From NCBI GenBank assembly GCA_027622975.1, contig JAQBVN010000006.1, positions 58,062 through 122,061 on the forward strand: 64,000 nt of DNA, given 5' to 3'. Below, piece after piece: positions 36,170-45,667 of this stretch. This DNA is from Bacteroidota bacterium (lineage in GTDB: Bacteria; Bacteroidota; Bacteroidia; Flavobacteriales_D; Sanyastnellaceae). Made by a program: the position numbers and the translations under genes. Under the pieces are notes generated by a model that made no database searches, was not told the DNA's origin, and worked only from the letters and a program-made list of their open reading frames with translations. Within the stretch, counting starts at the first letter, position 1, and each line of letters starts with the position of its first letter.

Positions 36170-38701
36170 TCAGAGGCACGTGCCTCCAAAGAATGAGAGG
36201 AAGCCCAGCAAGTCTGCTGTGGCCACGGTACCATCGCCGTCGAGGTCTCCGGGACAATCGTTGCCTCCGCCTGCAAACGTGCAAGAACCATCCTCTTGGT
36301 TTGCAATGGGATTGAAGTTTTCAGCATCGCTGTACGTGCAACCGGCAACGACGGCAGAACCGCAAGAACCGTTGTCACTCGTTGCAAAAGGATCGTATTC
36401 TGCAAACAGTGGGTTGGTGCAACCAGCGCATGAGTCACAACTTCCGAAGCAAGGTGTGCCTGTGGTCACGTCACCACCAGCCACAACGACAACTCGGTTG
36501 GTCGTGCCGTCCGCTGCACAATCTCCAGAAATGACCTCGTCAGAGCCCCACTGGTTGCCATTCACAAACTTGTATTCGTGGGCACCATTGGGAAGAGAAA
36601 CTGTCACTTGATAGATGCCGTAAGCCACGACAGAGGCCTGTGTCGCTCCGGGATCCCATCCTTGGAATTCACCCGCCACATGCACGCCGTCCCCACTCAC
36701 AGTCTCGTTGGCCATGTTCACCCGCAAGGTCACGTCGTAGGTGCATGCCAAGCTCAAATCGCAAGGGCTCGTGAAGTTGTTGGCTCCAGGATCACCACAA
36801 CCAATGTTGAAGTTGGCCATGGGTGCAGCCCAGAGGTATTGACCATCCGCATTCACAGCAATCGGTGACTTCCAGAACGTGCCATTGCTAACCATGGGAA
36901 TGATGTTCCCCAGTGCTGACACCGTGATGTTGTCTCCGCAAATGCCAAATTCAACGGTGGCTGCCAACGCTGCCAATTCACCCAACAAACCAGTCGGGTC
37001 TGAGATGCCCGCCATCGCGAGAGGAGCTGAGCCATCGCCGAGAATCACACCGTTGATGCTCACATTGGGGTTCACACCACCACCGGCTTCACAGCCACCT
37101 GCAATGGCTTCAAAGGGCGTACCTGTCAACGTCAATCCAACCAACCAAACAGTCTCCGATCCAGTTGGAATCGTGGTCGTTTCCAAGTAATCACATGACC
37201 CATCATCCAAGGTTGCAGTGTTGTCATAGTTGCATGCCATCGGGCTTGTGCAGCCTTCCGCAATGGGCTCACCTGCGCAGTTGTAGCCTGGATCAGCGTA
37301 GGTGCAAGAACCATCATCAGAGGTTGCCAACGCATTGAAGTTGCAAGCCGTTCCATCTGTGCATCCAGGTCCTGTTGAGACGAGGTCCAAAATGGCCGCC
37401 ATGCGAGGAGCTGCGTATGCGACGATGGTGTCGCAATAAGCGCGGCCCTCGAGAGGACCCATGTTGGGGTTGAGCGTCAACTGGGTGGCAGCCACGGATG
37501 TTCCGTTGGCGGCATCCACCATTTGGGTCGTCGCTACGTCCCACCACTGCCAAGGCGCACCGTCGTAGGGCTGTGTTGGTGTACCATTCACGTAGTTGTT
37601 GCGAACAGGGTACAATCCGTCCCACCCTTGGTTTCCATTGGCCACCGCTTGAGCAGACACGGGGTCAGACAGGCCCAAGGCTTGGAAAACAGCGTTGTTG
37701 TTGGGAGCTGGTTGTGCATTGATTTCATCGTGAACATCAAACGCACCGCTCACTTCCACCACGTTCTCTCCCGTCGTGGGTACGACGAGAACACCCGTCG
37801 TGTAGGGAGCAAATTGGTCGGCAGGGCACTGAAATGAAATCATCGCAGGGTCACCTGAGTCGAGCCAATTCAAATCTCCGAGTGCACCACCGAGGTTGAC
37901 TTGGAAGTTCACATCTGAACTGTAGCCCACGTGGTTCGCAATGCAAAGTTGAACCGGGTTGGGACCAAACACACCTGCTGGGGCATATCCATCCGAAGTG
38001 GCCTCAGGGTTACCGTTGATTTCCTGAATCACCATAGGAATGAACGAACCATCTCCTGGATCGTACCAGAACTTGGCGATTGGAGCACCTGCATCATCCA
38101 AGATGATGTCGTTGTAGTCCGAAATGGTGGAAGCCGCGTAGCTCACATAGCCACCCGTACCCTCACCCATGTAACCAATCATGTTGGCATCAATCCCGTA
38201 GGGGTCACCACCATCCACGGACGCACGGAAGAAACGCACAGCAGTGCGAGCATCCTGAACGCCGCGGTAAGCAGCATTGATCAGTTGGTAAGTGCGCTGA
38301 GCCTGGGTTGCAGCGAGTGGGTTCCAACCCAAACGATAATCAATCGAAGCCACCACGTATCCCATTTTGGCATAGCGGGTGCAAAGCTCAACGGCCACAG
38401 AATCATTCTTGTTTCCGACCGCGCTTCCGTTCAAGTACTGCGGAAGGAAATTGCCGGTGTGGATGTAAATCAAAAGGGGACGATCGGTCTCCGTGTCACC
38501 AGCGGGTTCGTAGATGTCACACACGAGAGGTTGGGCGGTGGGGGGTGCTCCTTGGAGCAATGGCAACACAGTCACGTTGCTGCCGTACACCACGTTGGTA
38601 GAGACATCCACGTCAGTGAATACCTCGTTCAAGTACCGCACTTGGGCGTCAACTTGGCCAAAGACCAGGGCGCTCAGGGCAAGGGTGAGGAATTTTTTCA
38701 T
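36170..38701 (-). CDS. Secreted esterase-like protein lacking the nucleophile Ser, with CBM48-like and dockerin-like C-terminus
   Basis: 843 aa with signal peptide MKKFLTLALSALVFGQVDA. Residues about 50-430 follow the carboxylesterase/BD-FAE fold (PLLIYIHTGNF, SIDYRLGW, GVQDARTAVRFFRAS). The elbow, however, reads GYMGEGTGGY, with Gly where GxSxG has Ser. A possible acid (CPADQFAPY) and His (AFDVHDEIN) remain. Two GCTD-type repeats follow, then a module paralogous to the downstream gene including the CBM48-like fold, and a final CPGDLDGDG cassette ending FGGTCL. It is probably surface-bound and non-hydrolytic, or a binder. Confidence 0.85.
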   Translation of the reverse strand: MKKFLTLALSALVFGQVDAQVRYLNEVFTDVDVSTNVVYGSNVTVLPLLQGAPPTAQPLVCDIYEPAGDTETDRPLLIYIHTGNFLPQYLNGSAVGNKNDSVAVELCTRYAKMGYVVASIDYRLGWNPLAATQAQRTYQLINAAYRGVQDARTAVRFFRASVDGGDPYGIDANMIGYMGEGTGGYVSYAASTISDYNDIILDDAGAPIAKFWYDPGDGSFIPMVIQEINGNPEATSDGYAPAGVFGPNPVQLCIANHVGYSSDVNFQVNLGGALGDLNWLDSGDPAMISFQCPADQFAPYTTGVLVVPTTGENVVEVSGAFDVHDEINAQPAPNNNAVFQALGLSDPVSAQAVANGNQGWDGLYPVRNNYVNGTPTQPYDGAPWQWWDVATTQMVDAANGTSVAATQLTLNPNMGPLEGRAYCDTIVAYAAPRMAAILDLVSTGPGCTDGTACNFNALATSDDGSCTYADPGYNCAGEPIAEGCTSPMACNYDNTATLDDGSCDYLETTTIPTGSETVWLVGLTLTGTPFEAIAGGCEAGGGVNPNVSINGVILGDGSAPLAMAGISDPTGLLGELAALAATVEFGICGDNITVSALGNIIPMVSNGTFWKSPIAVNADGQYLWAAPMANFNIGCGDPGANNFTSPCDLSLACTYDVTLRVNMANETVSGDGVHVAGEFQGWDPGATQASVVAYGIYQVTVSLPNGAHEYKFVNGNQWGSDEVISGDCAADGTTNRVVVVAGGDVTTGTPCFGSCDSCAGCTNPLFAEYDPFATSDNGSCGSAVVAGCTYSDAENFNPIANQEDGSCTFAGGGNDCPGDLDGDGTVATADLLGFLSFFGGTCL

Positions 38702-38726
38702 GTTGAAGAAAAGAACAGGTTTTTCG

Positions 38727-38734
38727 GAAAGGTA
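38727..38734 (-). promoter_or_regulatory. -7 box TACCTTTC for the esterase-like secreted gene
   Basis: TAnnTTT plus C, 25 bases before the ATG. It lies in the 139-base gap after the TonB receptor gene. Confidence 0.4.
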
Positions 38735-38840
38735 AGGAGAATTTGCTGAAAACGTGTATAAACCACACCCTTTTATCGACCAAGAAAACAAACGTGTCGA
38801 CCAAAACCTCATCCAAGTCGCAGCTACTCGCCGAGGTGCA

Positions 38841-41786
38841 TCAATCCACATCGAGGGCCAAACTCACGTAGGCAAGACGCCCAACGGTCGGACCTCCGTA
38901 CGTCTCAATGTGGAGATTTTGAAGCAGGTTGCTGCCCCCCAATTTGACAGTCAATCCCTGACTGTCAAACTTGTAGTTGATTTGGGCATCCACCAAATCA
39001 TACGAAGGCACGAATCCTGTGAACTGGGGAGAACCCTCAAACACAAAGCCTTGGACCCAACGATAGTTGGCGCCAAATCCCCACACGTCCTTGTTCCTGC
39101 CCTTCAATCCTCGTGCCGTGAGACCAAGGTTGAATTTGTGTTCTGGGGTATTGAACGCCGGTATGATGGGGTCGTTTTCGTCGGTTTTGACCAATTTGTT
39201 CCAGCTGTAGTTGCCCGACAGCGTGTATCGATCTCCCAGGAAATAATTGAGACCAAGAGAAGCACCCTGGGTTTGGACCTTGTTCAAGCTGTTGGCGGCG
39301 TATCGGTAGACGTCCACACCGGTGATGAAATCTGGGAAAGAGGGGTTTTGGAAAAGCACGTCCAAACCAATGTTGTACCCAATGAAATTCGTGTACCAGC
39401 TGAAGTAGTAGTTGGCGTCCATGTAGAGCTTCTCCCCCAAAGTCGTGCGATACCCCGCTTCAATGGTCCGAACCTGCTCTGGAACCAGAGGCGCAATGTC
39501 AAAGTACACAAGTGTGTCGAGGTTGAAACCGATGTTGACGCCGGACGAACTGTTTCGGTAGTCCACAAAACTCTGTATGGTGACCAAATCCGTGGCCCCA
39601 TTCAGGTTTCCTACAAGCGTAGCTGGTCCTACGTCAAGGTACAAATATTGGTCAGCAAGGGTTGGATTTCGAAGGGCCGAACTGAAGCTCAATCGGAGGA
39701 AATCTGTGGGGGTCGGTGTCCACACCAAAGACGCCGCGGGAGACACAACCCATGGGAAATTCTGGTTTTTGTCGGCCCGAACTGTGGCCGTGGTGATGAG
39801 CTTGTCATCGAGGAACCTGCGCTTGATTCCAGTGTACAACCCAATTTCTTGGTTGGTGATCACACGTCCGTTGGTGTCGCTGAAAATCGTGCCATCCGAA
39901 TCCGGTGTATACCGCCGAGCGTTGGCTCCTAAACGAATCTCCTCAACCCACCAAGGCTTGAAAATCTTCTCGCCATGCACATGGACCAACGAGGACTCAT
40001 CGAAGAAACGCGTTCCGCCCTCTCCATCGTTGTTCTTCTTGGTGATCAAACTTTGAAAGAGCTGATCAAACTCGGGCGTCCCCGGAGCTGCAAAACCCAA
40101 CGGCTCGGAAGCCACATCTGCCAAGCCGGCATACCCATTGTTGGTCCAATTCTCAACCTGAGAATGCCACGTCTGCAAGTTTCCCGCATTGTCCGCATAC
40201 CAAGCATCTTCAGACCCTTCAGGATAACCCGCGACAGGAATCAAGGTGAAAATGTCTGGAGGGAAAATCCACAATGTGTCGTACCGAATAATCTCCAAAT
40301 TCGGGTAGGTGTCATCGATTTGAGGTGCGATGCTGTCAATCCAATACGCGTAATAGACCTTGGACCAATTGTAGTCGCTGCGCAAACTGTCCTGTATTTT
40401 CAGGGCCGTGGCGTACGGGTCATAGCTGTTTCCAGCATCTTCGCTGGTTCTGTACGCGCGAATGAACCAATCCCCCTTCTTTCGGAGTTCCACCTTGTGC
40501 TGGTAGAATTCAATGTCCCGGAGACTGAAGCGGTTGTCGCCTTGGTACACCGTGGTGCCTCGGCCCATGTTAAATCCGTAAATCAATTCGGGACTTTCGT
40601 AGGTCTTGTCAGGCTGCAGGCGCCAACTTCCGCTCAAACTGACCTTCAGGTTGTCCGTGTTGTAATCCACCAAATCAATCTCCCGGTATCCCGTGCGAAA
40701 CAACGTGCCCAAACCTCGCGCGTTGACACTGTTGTCTCCCCCGTAATCCAAGGTTGTGCTGTATTCGTCTCCGTAGATGTTCACCGCGTCAAATCGCCCC
40801 GGGTTGGACGCATCAACCTGCGAGGCATCCACAGGATTGTAGTTGGTCGCCTCCCAATCATAAGCCGAGAAGGCAAAAGCATTGATTTTGTAAGCGAACA
40901 CGTCATCACCTGCGGCATTTTCAAACGAATCTGCCCAACGAAATCCGCCTTCAAACAAATTGCGCTCCCCCATGCGGTACGAGGCGCTGAAACCTTGATG
41001 GACAAAAGGATCCTTGGTTTCCATGTTGATCACTCCATTGAATGCACCTGGTCCGAAATACGCTGAGCTTGCCCCCGCCACGATTTCGACATTTTTCACG
41101 TCGAGGTCAGGCGCCCCGAGGAAGTTCCCCAACGAGAAATTCAACCCTGGGCTTTGATTGTCTACCCCGTCAATCAATTGCAACGAACGCACAGGAGACG
41201 TGCTGTTGAATCCACGGGTGTTGACGATCTTGAATCCGAGCGATGCCGACGTCAAATCCACACCTTTCAAATTGCCAAGTCCCTCGTAAAAACTTCCCGA
41301 AGGCGCCTCCTTGATGGCCAACGCATCCATGGTCTCTACTGTCAGGGGCTGTTGCTTCTGCTTTTCACTGATTCGTTCTCCAATCACCTCGGCCTCCTCC
41401 ATGAGAACTTGGTCGGCCTGGAGTTTGACCTCAATGCGCTGGTTGGTTTGCGTCACACGAATTTGCTGAACCGAATACCCAATGAAACTCACGTTCAAAG
41501 TGACCGGCAGGCCGGGAACTGTAACCCGGAACAAGCCGTCAAAATCCGTCGTTACGCCATTGCTTGTCCCATCCACGAGGACGTTTGCAGCGAACATGGG
41601 TTCTCCCGTGGCTCCGTCCACGACCCTGCCGCGAAGGGTGGTTTGGGATGAAGCAACGGAGACAAACAGGCATGATGCCAAACTCGAAACCAGCCGAAAG
41701 CGGGCGGAAAATGACTGAAGGCCGGATGACAAACGTGGCGTGGAAGTCTTCGACAACAAGGACAAGGGGGACAAACGGCCGGGCAT
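38841..41786 (-). CDS. TonB-dependent outer-membrane receptor
   Basis: 981 aa. A signal region is followed by a carboxypeptidase-regulatory-like domain (LRGRVVDGATGEPMFAANV, about residues 48-130). A plug domain comes next (GVDLTSASLGFKIVNTRGFN, then VEIVAGASSAYFGPGAFNGV), and then a long beta-barrel. There is no SusD gene beside it, so it is not a standard SusCD pair; the substrate is unknown. The frame is open to 41870, but 41786 gives the better start. The two Cys-rich secreted genes lie downstream on the same strand, possibly related functionally. Confidence 0.92.
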   Translation of the reverse strand: MPGRLSPLSLLSKTSTPRLSSGLQSFSARFRLVSSLASCLFVSVASSQTTLRGRVVDGATGEPMFAANVLVDGTSNGVTTDFDGLFRVTVPGLPVTLNVSFIGYSVQQIRVTQTNQRIEVKLQADQVLMEEAEVIGERISEKQKQQPLTVETMDALAIKEAPSGSFYEGLGNLKGVDLTSASLGFKIVNTRGFNSTSPVRSLQLIDGVDNQSPGLNFSLGNFLGAPDLDVKNVEIVAGASSAYFGPGAFNGVINMETKDPFVHQGFSASYRMGERNLFEGGFRWADSFENAAGDDVFAYKINAFAFSAYDWEATNYNPVDASQVDASNPGRFDAVNIYGDEYSTTLDYGGDNSVNARGLGTLFRTGYREIDLVDYNTDNLKVSLSGSWRLQPDKTYESPELIYGFNMGRGTTVYQGDNRFSLRDIEFYQHKVELRKKGDWFIRAYRTSEDAGNSYDPYATALKIQDSLRSDYNWSKVYYAYWIDSIAPQIDDTYPNLEIIRYDTLWIFPPDIFTLIPVAGYPEGSEDAWYADNAGNLQTWHSQVENWTNNGYAGLADVASEPLGFAAPGTPEFDQLFQSLITKKNNDGEGGTRFFDESSLVHVHGEKIFKPWWVEEIRLGANARRYTPDSDGTIFSDTNGRVITNQEIGLYTGIKRRFLDDKLITTATVRADKNQNFPWVVSPAASLVWTPTPTDFLRLSFSSALRNPTLADQYLYLDVGPATLVGNLNGATDLVTIQSFVDYRNSSSGVNIGFNLDTLVYFDIAPLVPEQVRTIEAGYRTTLGEKLYMDANYYFSWYTNFIGYNIGLDVLFQNPSFPDFITGVDVYRYAANSLNKVQTQGASLGLNYFLGDRYTLSGNYSWNKLVKTDENDPIIPAFNTPEHKFNLGLTARGLKGRNKDVWGFGANYRWVQGFVFEGSPQFTGFVPSYDLVDAQINYKFDSQGLTVKLGGSNLLQNLHIETYGGPTVGRLAYVSLALDVD

Positions 41787-41989
41787 GTGAATCAGGTTTG
41801 GAGACGCAAGATGAGGAAAGTCCGCGCGATTCTTGTCAGACGGGAACAAGAGTTTGTCCACGGGACACATGGACGCGACTCGAACGTGGAAGCGCCCGGA
41901 ATGTCTTCAGGGCGTTCGCGCATCCGTGGTGAACCCCAAGCACCGAATCATGGGAGTGTCCCAGATTGGGGGAGGGATCGCGTGGTGGT

Positions 41990-42265
41990 CTAAGGAGCAG
42001 CCTCTCGACCGATGACCCAATGCTCTGAGGTGTCCAAGCTGACCTCGATGCGATCACCCATTCTCAATTTGCGGCGACGCCTTGACTCGGGTTCCCCATT
42101 GACTCGAACGCATCCCTCATCCACCATGGCTTTGGCTTCACCACCCGTGACCGCCATCCCTGTGGCCTTCAGAAATTGCAACAAATCAATGAACTCTGTG
42201 TGCAGGTTGAAGACGGAAGCAGAGGGGGGCGTTGAGGAATGAGAGGAACCGGAACTGGACATCAT
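41990..42265 (-). CDS. S4-domain RNA-binding protein (YbcJ-like)
   Basis: 91 aa. After a Ser-rich N-terminus, residues 22-80 form an S4 domain (FIDLLQFLKATGMAVTGGEA, VRVNGEPESRRRRKLRMGD). Small stand-alone S4 proteins bind structured RNA, often rRNA. It begins with an ATGATG that overlaps the stop of the E1 gene, so it is translated from the same mRNA. The 203 bases between it and the TonB receptor contain no gene I can support, only the receptor's upstream region. Confidence 0.85.
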   Translation of the reverse strand: MMSSSGSSHSSTPPSASVFNLHTEFIDLLQFLKATGMAVTGGEAKAMVDEGCVRVNGEPESRRRRKLRMGDRIEVSLDTSEHWVIGREAAP

Positions 42266-44661
42266 CGCAAGGAAGGGAATGCTTGAGGGTCCACCTCTCT
42301 CATGAGGTCGTACGCCGCTTCGACAATGTCCTCCACACTGGGCTTGGAGAAATAGTCCCCATCACTGCCGTAAGCCGGAAGATGTGATTTCGCAGTCAAT
42401 GTTTTGGCCTGTCCATCGAGGTGCTTCCAAGCTCCTTGGCGATTCAAAATGTCGTCCAACACGTAGGCGGAGGCACCACCCGGCACGTCCTCATCCACCA
42501 CGATCAAGCGATTTGTTTTGGCCACAGAGTTGGCTGTTCGAGATTGGACATCCAAGGGAAGAAGGGTTTGCACATCCACCAATTCAACCTCGACACCCAA
42601 TTCCGCCAACCGCTCCACAGCCTCCATGCAAAGATTCAAAGTCGACCCGTAGCTCACCATTGTCAAATCCGTGCCTTCCCGCATCACCTCCACCTCGCCC
42701 AAAGGCACGCGAAATTCTGCCAAGTTGTTGGGAAGCGGTTCCTTCTTGCGGTACCCATTCAGGCACTCCACCACCAAAGCAGGTTCTTCCGCTGCCATCA
42801 GGGTGTTGTACATGCCCGCAGCCTGAGTCATGTTGCGAGGAACACACACATGCATGCCTCTCACAGAGTGCACAATGGCCCCCATGGGCGATCCGCTGTG
42901 CCAAATTCCCTCTAAACGGTGGCCACGAGTGCGCACAATCACGGGAGCCTTTTGGCCTCCAGCCGTGCGGTAGCGAACTGTCGCGAGGTCGTCGCGCATG
43001 AGCTGAAGAGCGTAGTACAAATAATCGAGATACTGAATTTCAGCAATCGGACGCAATCCCCTCATGGCCATGCCGATTCCCTGTCCCAAGATGGTGCATT
43101 CGCGGATGCCAGTGTCGCTGACGCGAATTTGGCCAAACTTCTCCTGCATGCCCTCCATCACTTGGTTCACACCTCCGATGCCTCCAGTGTCCTCTCCAAA
43201 TGTCAAGACGCGGGGGTCGCGGCTGAACATCGCCTCGAAGTTGCGTTGCAAGATTTGGCGGCCGTCCAACAATTCAGGGTTGTCGGAGTAGGTGGCGGGG
43301 ACCGCCGCGACGCGAAGGGCGCTGTCTGCGGCATCGCTGTACAACGACGCACTGTATCGCTGGTGATTGGCCTTGTCGAACGCCTCCAACCAATGTGACA
43401 GCGCCTGACGCTCCGCCGAGGCGTGGCCCGCACTGTCGGCCAATGTCATTCTCACTGCCTTTGCCACATCGGCACGACCGCCGTCGACGCTCGCCCGAAG
43501 CGCCTCGGCGCGACCCGCGTCCAAGGGCTCGACAACGTCGGCGGCCGAGAGCCGCTCCTCATCCAAGTCCTTGCGAAAGGATTCCCAAGCCAGCTTTTGA
43601 AGGGCACGGACTTCTTGTTTGGCTTCCTTCCGAAGGGCTTCGAGTTCCTCCTCAGTTGCAGCACCCTCCCTCATGAGGAACAGCCCCATTTGGCGGATGC
43701 AATCGTATTCGGCAGCCCATTCCAAATGCTCCTTCGACTTGTAACGCTCGTGCGAACCAGAGGTGCTGTGTCCTTGGGGTTGGGTGACCTCCTCCACGTG
43801 CACCAACACGGGAACGTGCTCCTCTCGGCAGCGTTTGGCAGCCTCCTCGTATGTCGCCACAAGCACCGGATAATCCCATCCTCGTACCCGATACATGACC
43901 AAACCGTTGGACGATTCCTCGCGTCGAAATCCCGCCAAAGCCTTGGAAATACTTTCCTTGACTGTCTGATAATTCTTGGGGACAGAAATGCCATAACCAT
44001 CATCCCACACAGACATCAGCATGGGAACTTCAAGCACACAAGCCGCATTCATCGTTTCCCAGAACATGCCTTCTGATGTGCTCGCATCTCCGATGGTGCC
44101 AATGGCAATTTCATCACCGCCACGGGTGAACTTTGGAGATTGAGCGGCCAATTCTGGCTGGGACCGATAGACAGCACTCGCCTGAGCCAACCCAAGCAAT
44201 CTGGGCATTTGAGAACCCGTCGGAGACACGTCCGCAGAACTGTTGAAGTCTGCCATCAAGTCTTTCCAAGATCCGTCCTCGTTCAACGTACGGGTCGCAA
44301 AATGCCCTCCCATTTGACGACCGCCAGATGCGGGGTCAGCCTCCACACTCGCATGGGCGTAGAGGGCCGCGAAATATTGCTGAACATCGAGCAAACCCCT
44401 GGCCATCATGAAGGTCTGGTCCCGGTAGTAACCCGACCTCCAATCGCCAGCCTTCACCACCTTCGCCAGGGCAATCTGGGCGAGCTCCTTCCCGTCTCCG
44501 AAAATCCCAAATTTGGCCTTTCCTGTCAACACCTCTTTCCGTCCGAGCAGCGAAGCCTCCCGGCTGACGCACATGAGTTTGTAGTCCTCGAGCAGGGTGT
44601 TTCGAAATTCTCGGATGTCTTGGGCCGAAGGGCTTGTGGAAGTGGTGGAAGTTGCCGCCAT
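42262..44661 (-). CDS. 2-oxoacid dehydrogenase E1, fused alpha and beta subunits
   Basis: 799 aa. Residues about 20-350 are the thiamine-diphosphate-binding alpha part (GDASTSEGMFWETMNAACVL). About 440-790 are the beta part (FGEDTGGIGGVNQVMEGMQEKFG, then QYLDYLYYALQLMRDDLATV). Similar fused proteins act as branched-chain 2-oxoacid or pyruvate dehydrogenase E1 in Bacteroidota; the substrate cannot be read off. Start at 44661, 6 bases after a TATTTTTG box. A divergent dihydrolipoyl dehydrogenase (E3) lies 2.7 kb away. E2 is not in the window. Confidence 0.92.
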   Translation of the reverse strand: MAATSTTSTSPSAQDIREFRNTLLEDYKLMCVSREASLLGRKEVLTGKAKFGIFGDGKELAQIALAKVVKAGDWRSGYYRDQTFMMARGLLDVQQYFAALYAHASVEADPASGGRQMGGHFATRTLNEDGSWKDLMADFNSSADVSPTGSQMPRLLGLAQASAVYRSQPELAAQSPKFTRGGDEIAIGTIGDASTSEGMFWETMNAACVLEVPMLMSVWDDGYGISVPKNYQTVKESISKALAGFRREESSNGLVMYRVRGWDYPVLVATYEEAAKRCREEHVPVLVHVEEVTQPQGHSTSGSHERYKSKEHLEWAAEYDCIRQMGLFLMREGAATEEELEALRKEAKQEVRALQKLAWESFRKDLDEERLSAADVVEPLDAGRAEALRASVDGGRADVAKAVRMTLADSAGHASAERQALSHWLEAFDKANHQRYSASLYSDAADSALRVAAVPATYSDNPELLDGRQILQRNFEAMFSRDPRVLTFGEDTGGIGGVNQVMEGMQEKFGQIRVSDTGIRECTILGQGIGMAMRGLRPIAEIQYLDYLYYALQLMRDDLATVRYRTAGGQKAPVIVRTRGHRLEGIWHSGSPMGAIVHSVRGMHVCVPRNMTQAAGMYNTLMAAEEPALVVECLNGYRKKEPLPNNLAEFRVPLGEVEVMREGTDLTMVSYGSTLNLCMEAVERLAELGVEVELVDVQTLLPLDVQSRTANSVAKTNRLIVVDEDVPGGASAYVLDDILNRQGAWKHLDGQAKTLTAKSHLPAYGSDGDYFSKPSVEDIVEAAYDLMREVDPQAFPSLR

Positions 44662-44667
44662 GGGGGA

Positions 44668-44675
44668 CAAAAATA
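44668..44675 (-). promoter_or_regulatory. -7 box TATTTTTG, 6 bases before the E1 ATG
   Basis: Perfect TAnnTTTG element followed by TCCCCC and ATG; another near-leaderless arrangement. Confidence 0.55.
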
Positions 44676-44747
44676 CACACAGCCCCTCCCACCCCATCAG
44701 GCTTCCGTCAAAAGGCTGTTTGTCAAATCGTTAAGTCAACGTGTTGG

Positions 44748-45665
44748 TCAACGAATTCGCGAAGATTGGGCGGCGTATGCCACCGCAATCTGTGCACCAA
44801 CACGTGCATTGTGCTTCACCAAGGCCACGTTGGCTGCCAAACTTTTTCCCTGGGTGGCCTCAGCGATGTGCTTGAGCAAGAAGGGTGTCAAGGCTTTGCC
44901 TTCAATGCCCTGTGCAGCGGCAGCAGCCAAGGCGTCGTCCGTGGCAGCATCCGCATCAAATCCCAAAGCGGCGGGGACCGGATTGGCCACGAGCAATCCC
45001 CCACCCAAGCCCAGTGACCATTTCGCATCCATGATGCGGGCCACTTCCTCAGGTGTGTCAACGCGATGCGCCACGGGCAATCCGCTATCCGGGGTGAAAA
45101 ATGCAGGGAAACGATCCGTTCCAAACCCGAGCACTGTGACTCCCTTGGTTTCAAGAACTTCCAAGGTCTTGGGCAAGTCCAAAATGGACTTCGCCCCAGC
45201 ACTCACCACAGCCACGTCTTGCATTGCTAGCTCGTCGAGGTCCGCAGAGACATCCCATGTTTGGTCTACCCCTCGATGCACCCCGCCAATCCCACCTGTC
45301 ACAAAGACGCGAATCCCAGCAAGACCTGCCCCAATGAGCGTCCCACTCACGGTCGTGGCCCCCAAAGCCCCAGAGGCCAATACCACTGGCAAATCCCTCC
45401 TCGAAACCTTGGCAACATGCTCCCCGCTGGCCAGTCGCTCAAGGGTCTGCCGATCGCATCCCACTTGAACCGCCCCGTCCACAGCGGCAATTGTGGCCGG
45501 GACCGCACCTTGTTCCCTCACGATTTCCTCGACTTCCAAGGCGGTGTCCAAATTGGCAGGCCACGGCATGCCATGAGCCACAATGGTGGACTCCAAGGCC
45601 ACCACTGCCCGCCCTTCCACCAAGGCTCGTTGCACCTTGGCTGACATGTGAAGATGCGCGTTCAT
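44748..45665 (-). CDS. psuG: Pseudouridine-5'-phosphate glycosidase
   Basis: 305 aa. It splits pseudouridine 5'-phosphate into uracil and ribose 5-phosphate. VVALESTIVAHGMPWPANL, TIAAVDGAVQVG, TTVSGTLIGAGLAGIRVFVTGGIGG and VVSAGAKSILDL are all family blocks. No pseudouridine kinase (psuK) is adjacent. The ATG at 45665 starts 2 bases after the obgE stop, so it is the last gene of the adk-obgE-psuG run. A TTG two codons upstream is a less likely start. Confidence 0.93.
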   Translation of the reverse strand: MNAHLHMSAKVQRALVEGRAVVALESTIVAHGMPWPANLDTALEVEEIVREQGAVPATIAAVDGAVQVGCDRQTLERLASGEHVAKVSRRDLPVVLASGALGATTVSGTLIGAGLAGIRVFVTGGIGGVHRGVDQTWDVSADLDELAMQDVAVVSAGAKSILDLPKTLEVLETKGVTVLGFGTDRFPAFFTPDSGLPVAHRVDTPEEVARIMDAKWSLGLGGGLLVANPVPAALGFDADAATDDALAAAAAQGIEGKALTPFLLKHIAEATQGKSLAANVALVKHNARVGAQIAVAYAAQSSRIR

Positions 45666-45667
45666 GT

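Noticed and set aside
39975..41066. 363-codon plus-strand frame inside the TonB receptor gene
   Set aside because: Shadow of the receptor's coding strand; no domain, promoter or start context.
34820..41786. SusCD-type polysaccharide utilisation locus
   Set aside because: A TonB receptor is present, but there is no SusD protein, glycoside hydrolase or HTCS regulator.
41787..41989. Possible small gene or tRNA between the S4 gene and the TonB receptor
   Set aside because: No cloverleaf, no plausible start context; the short frames have no conserved character.
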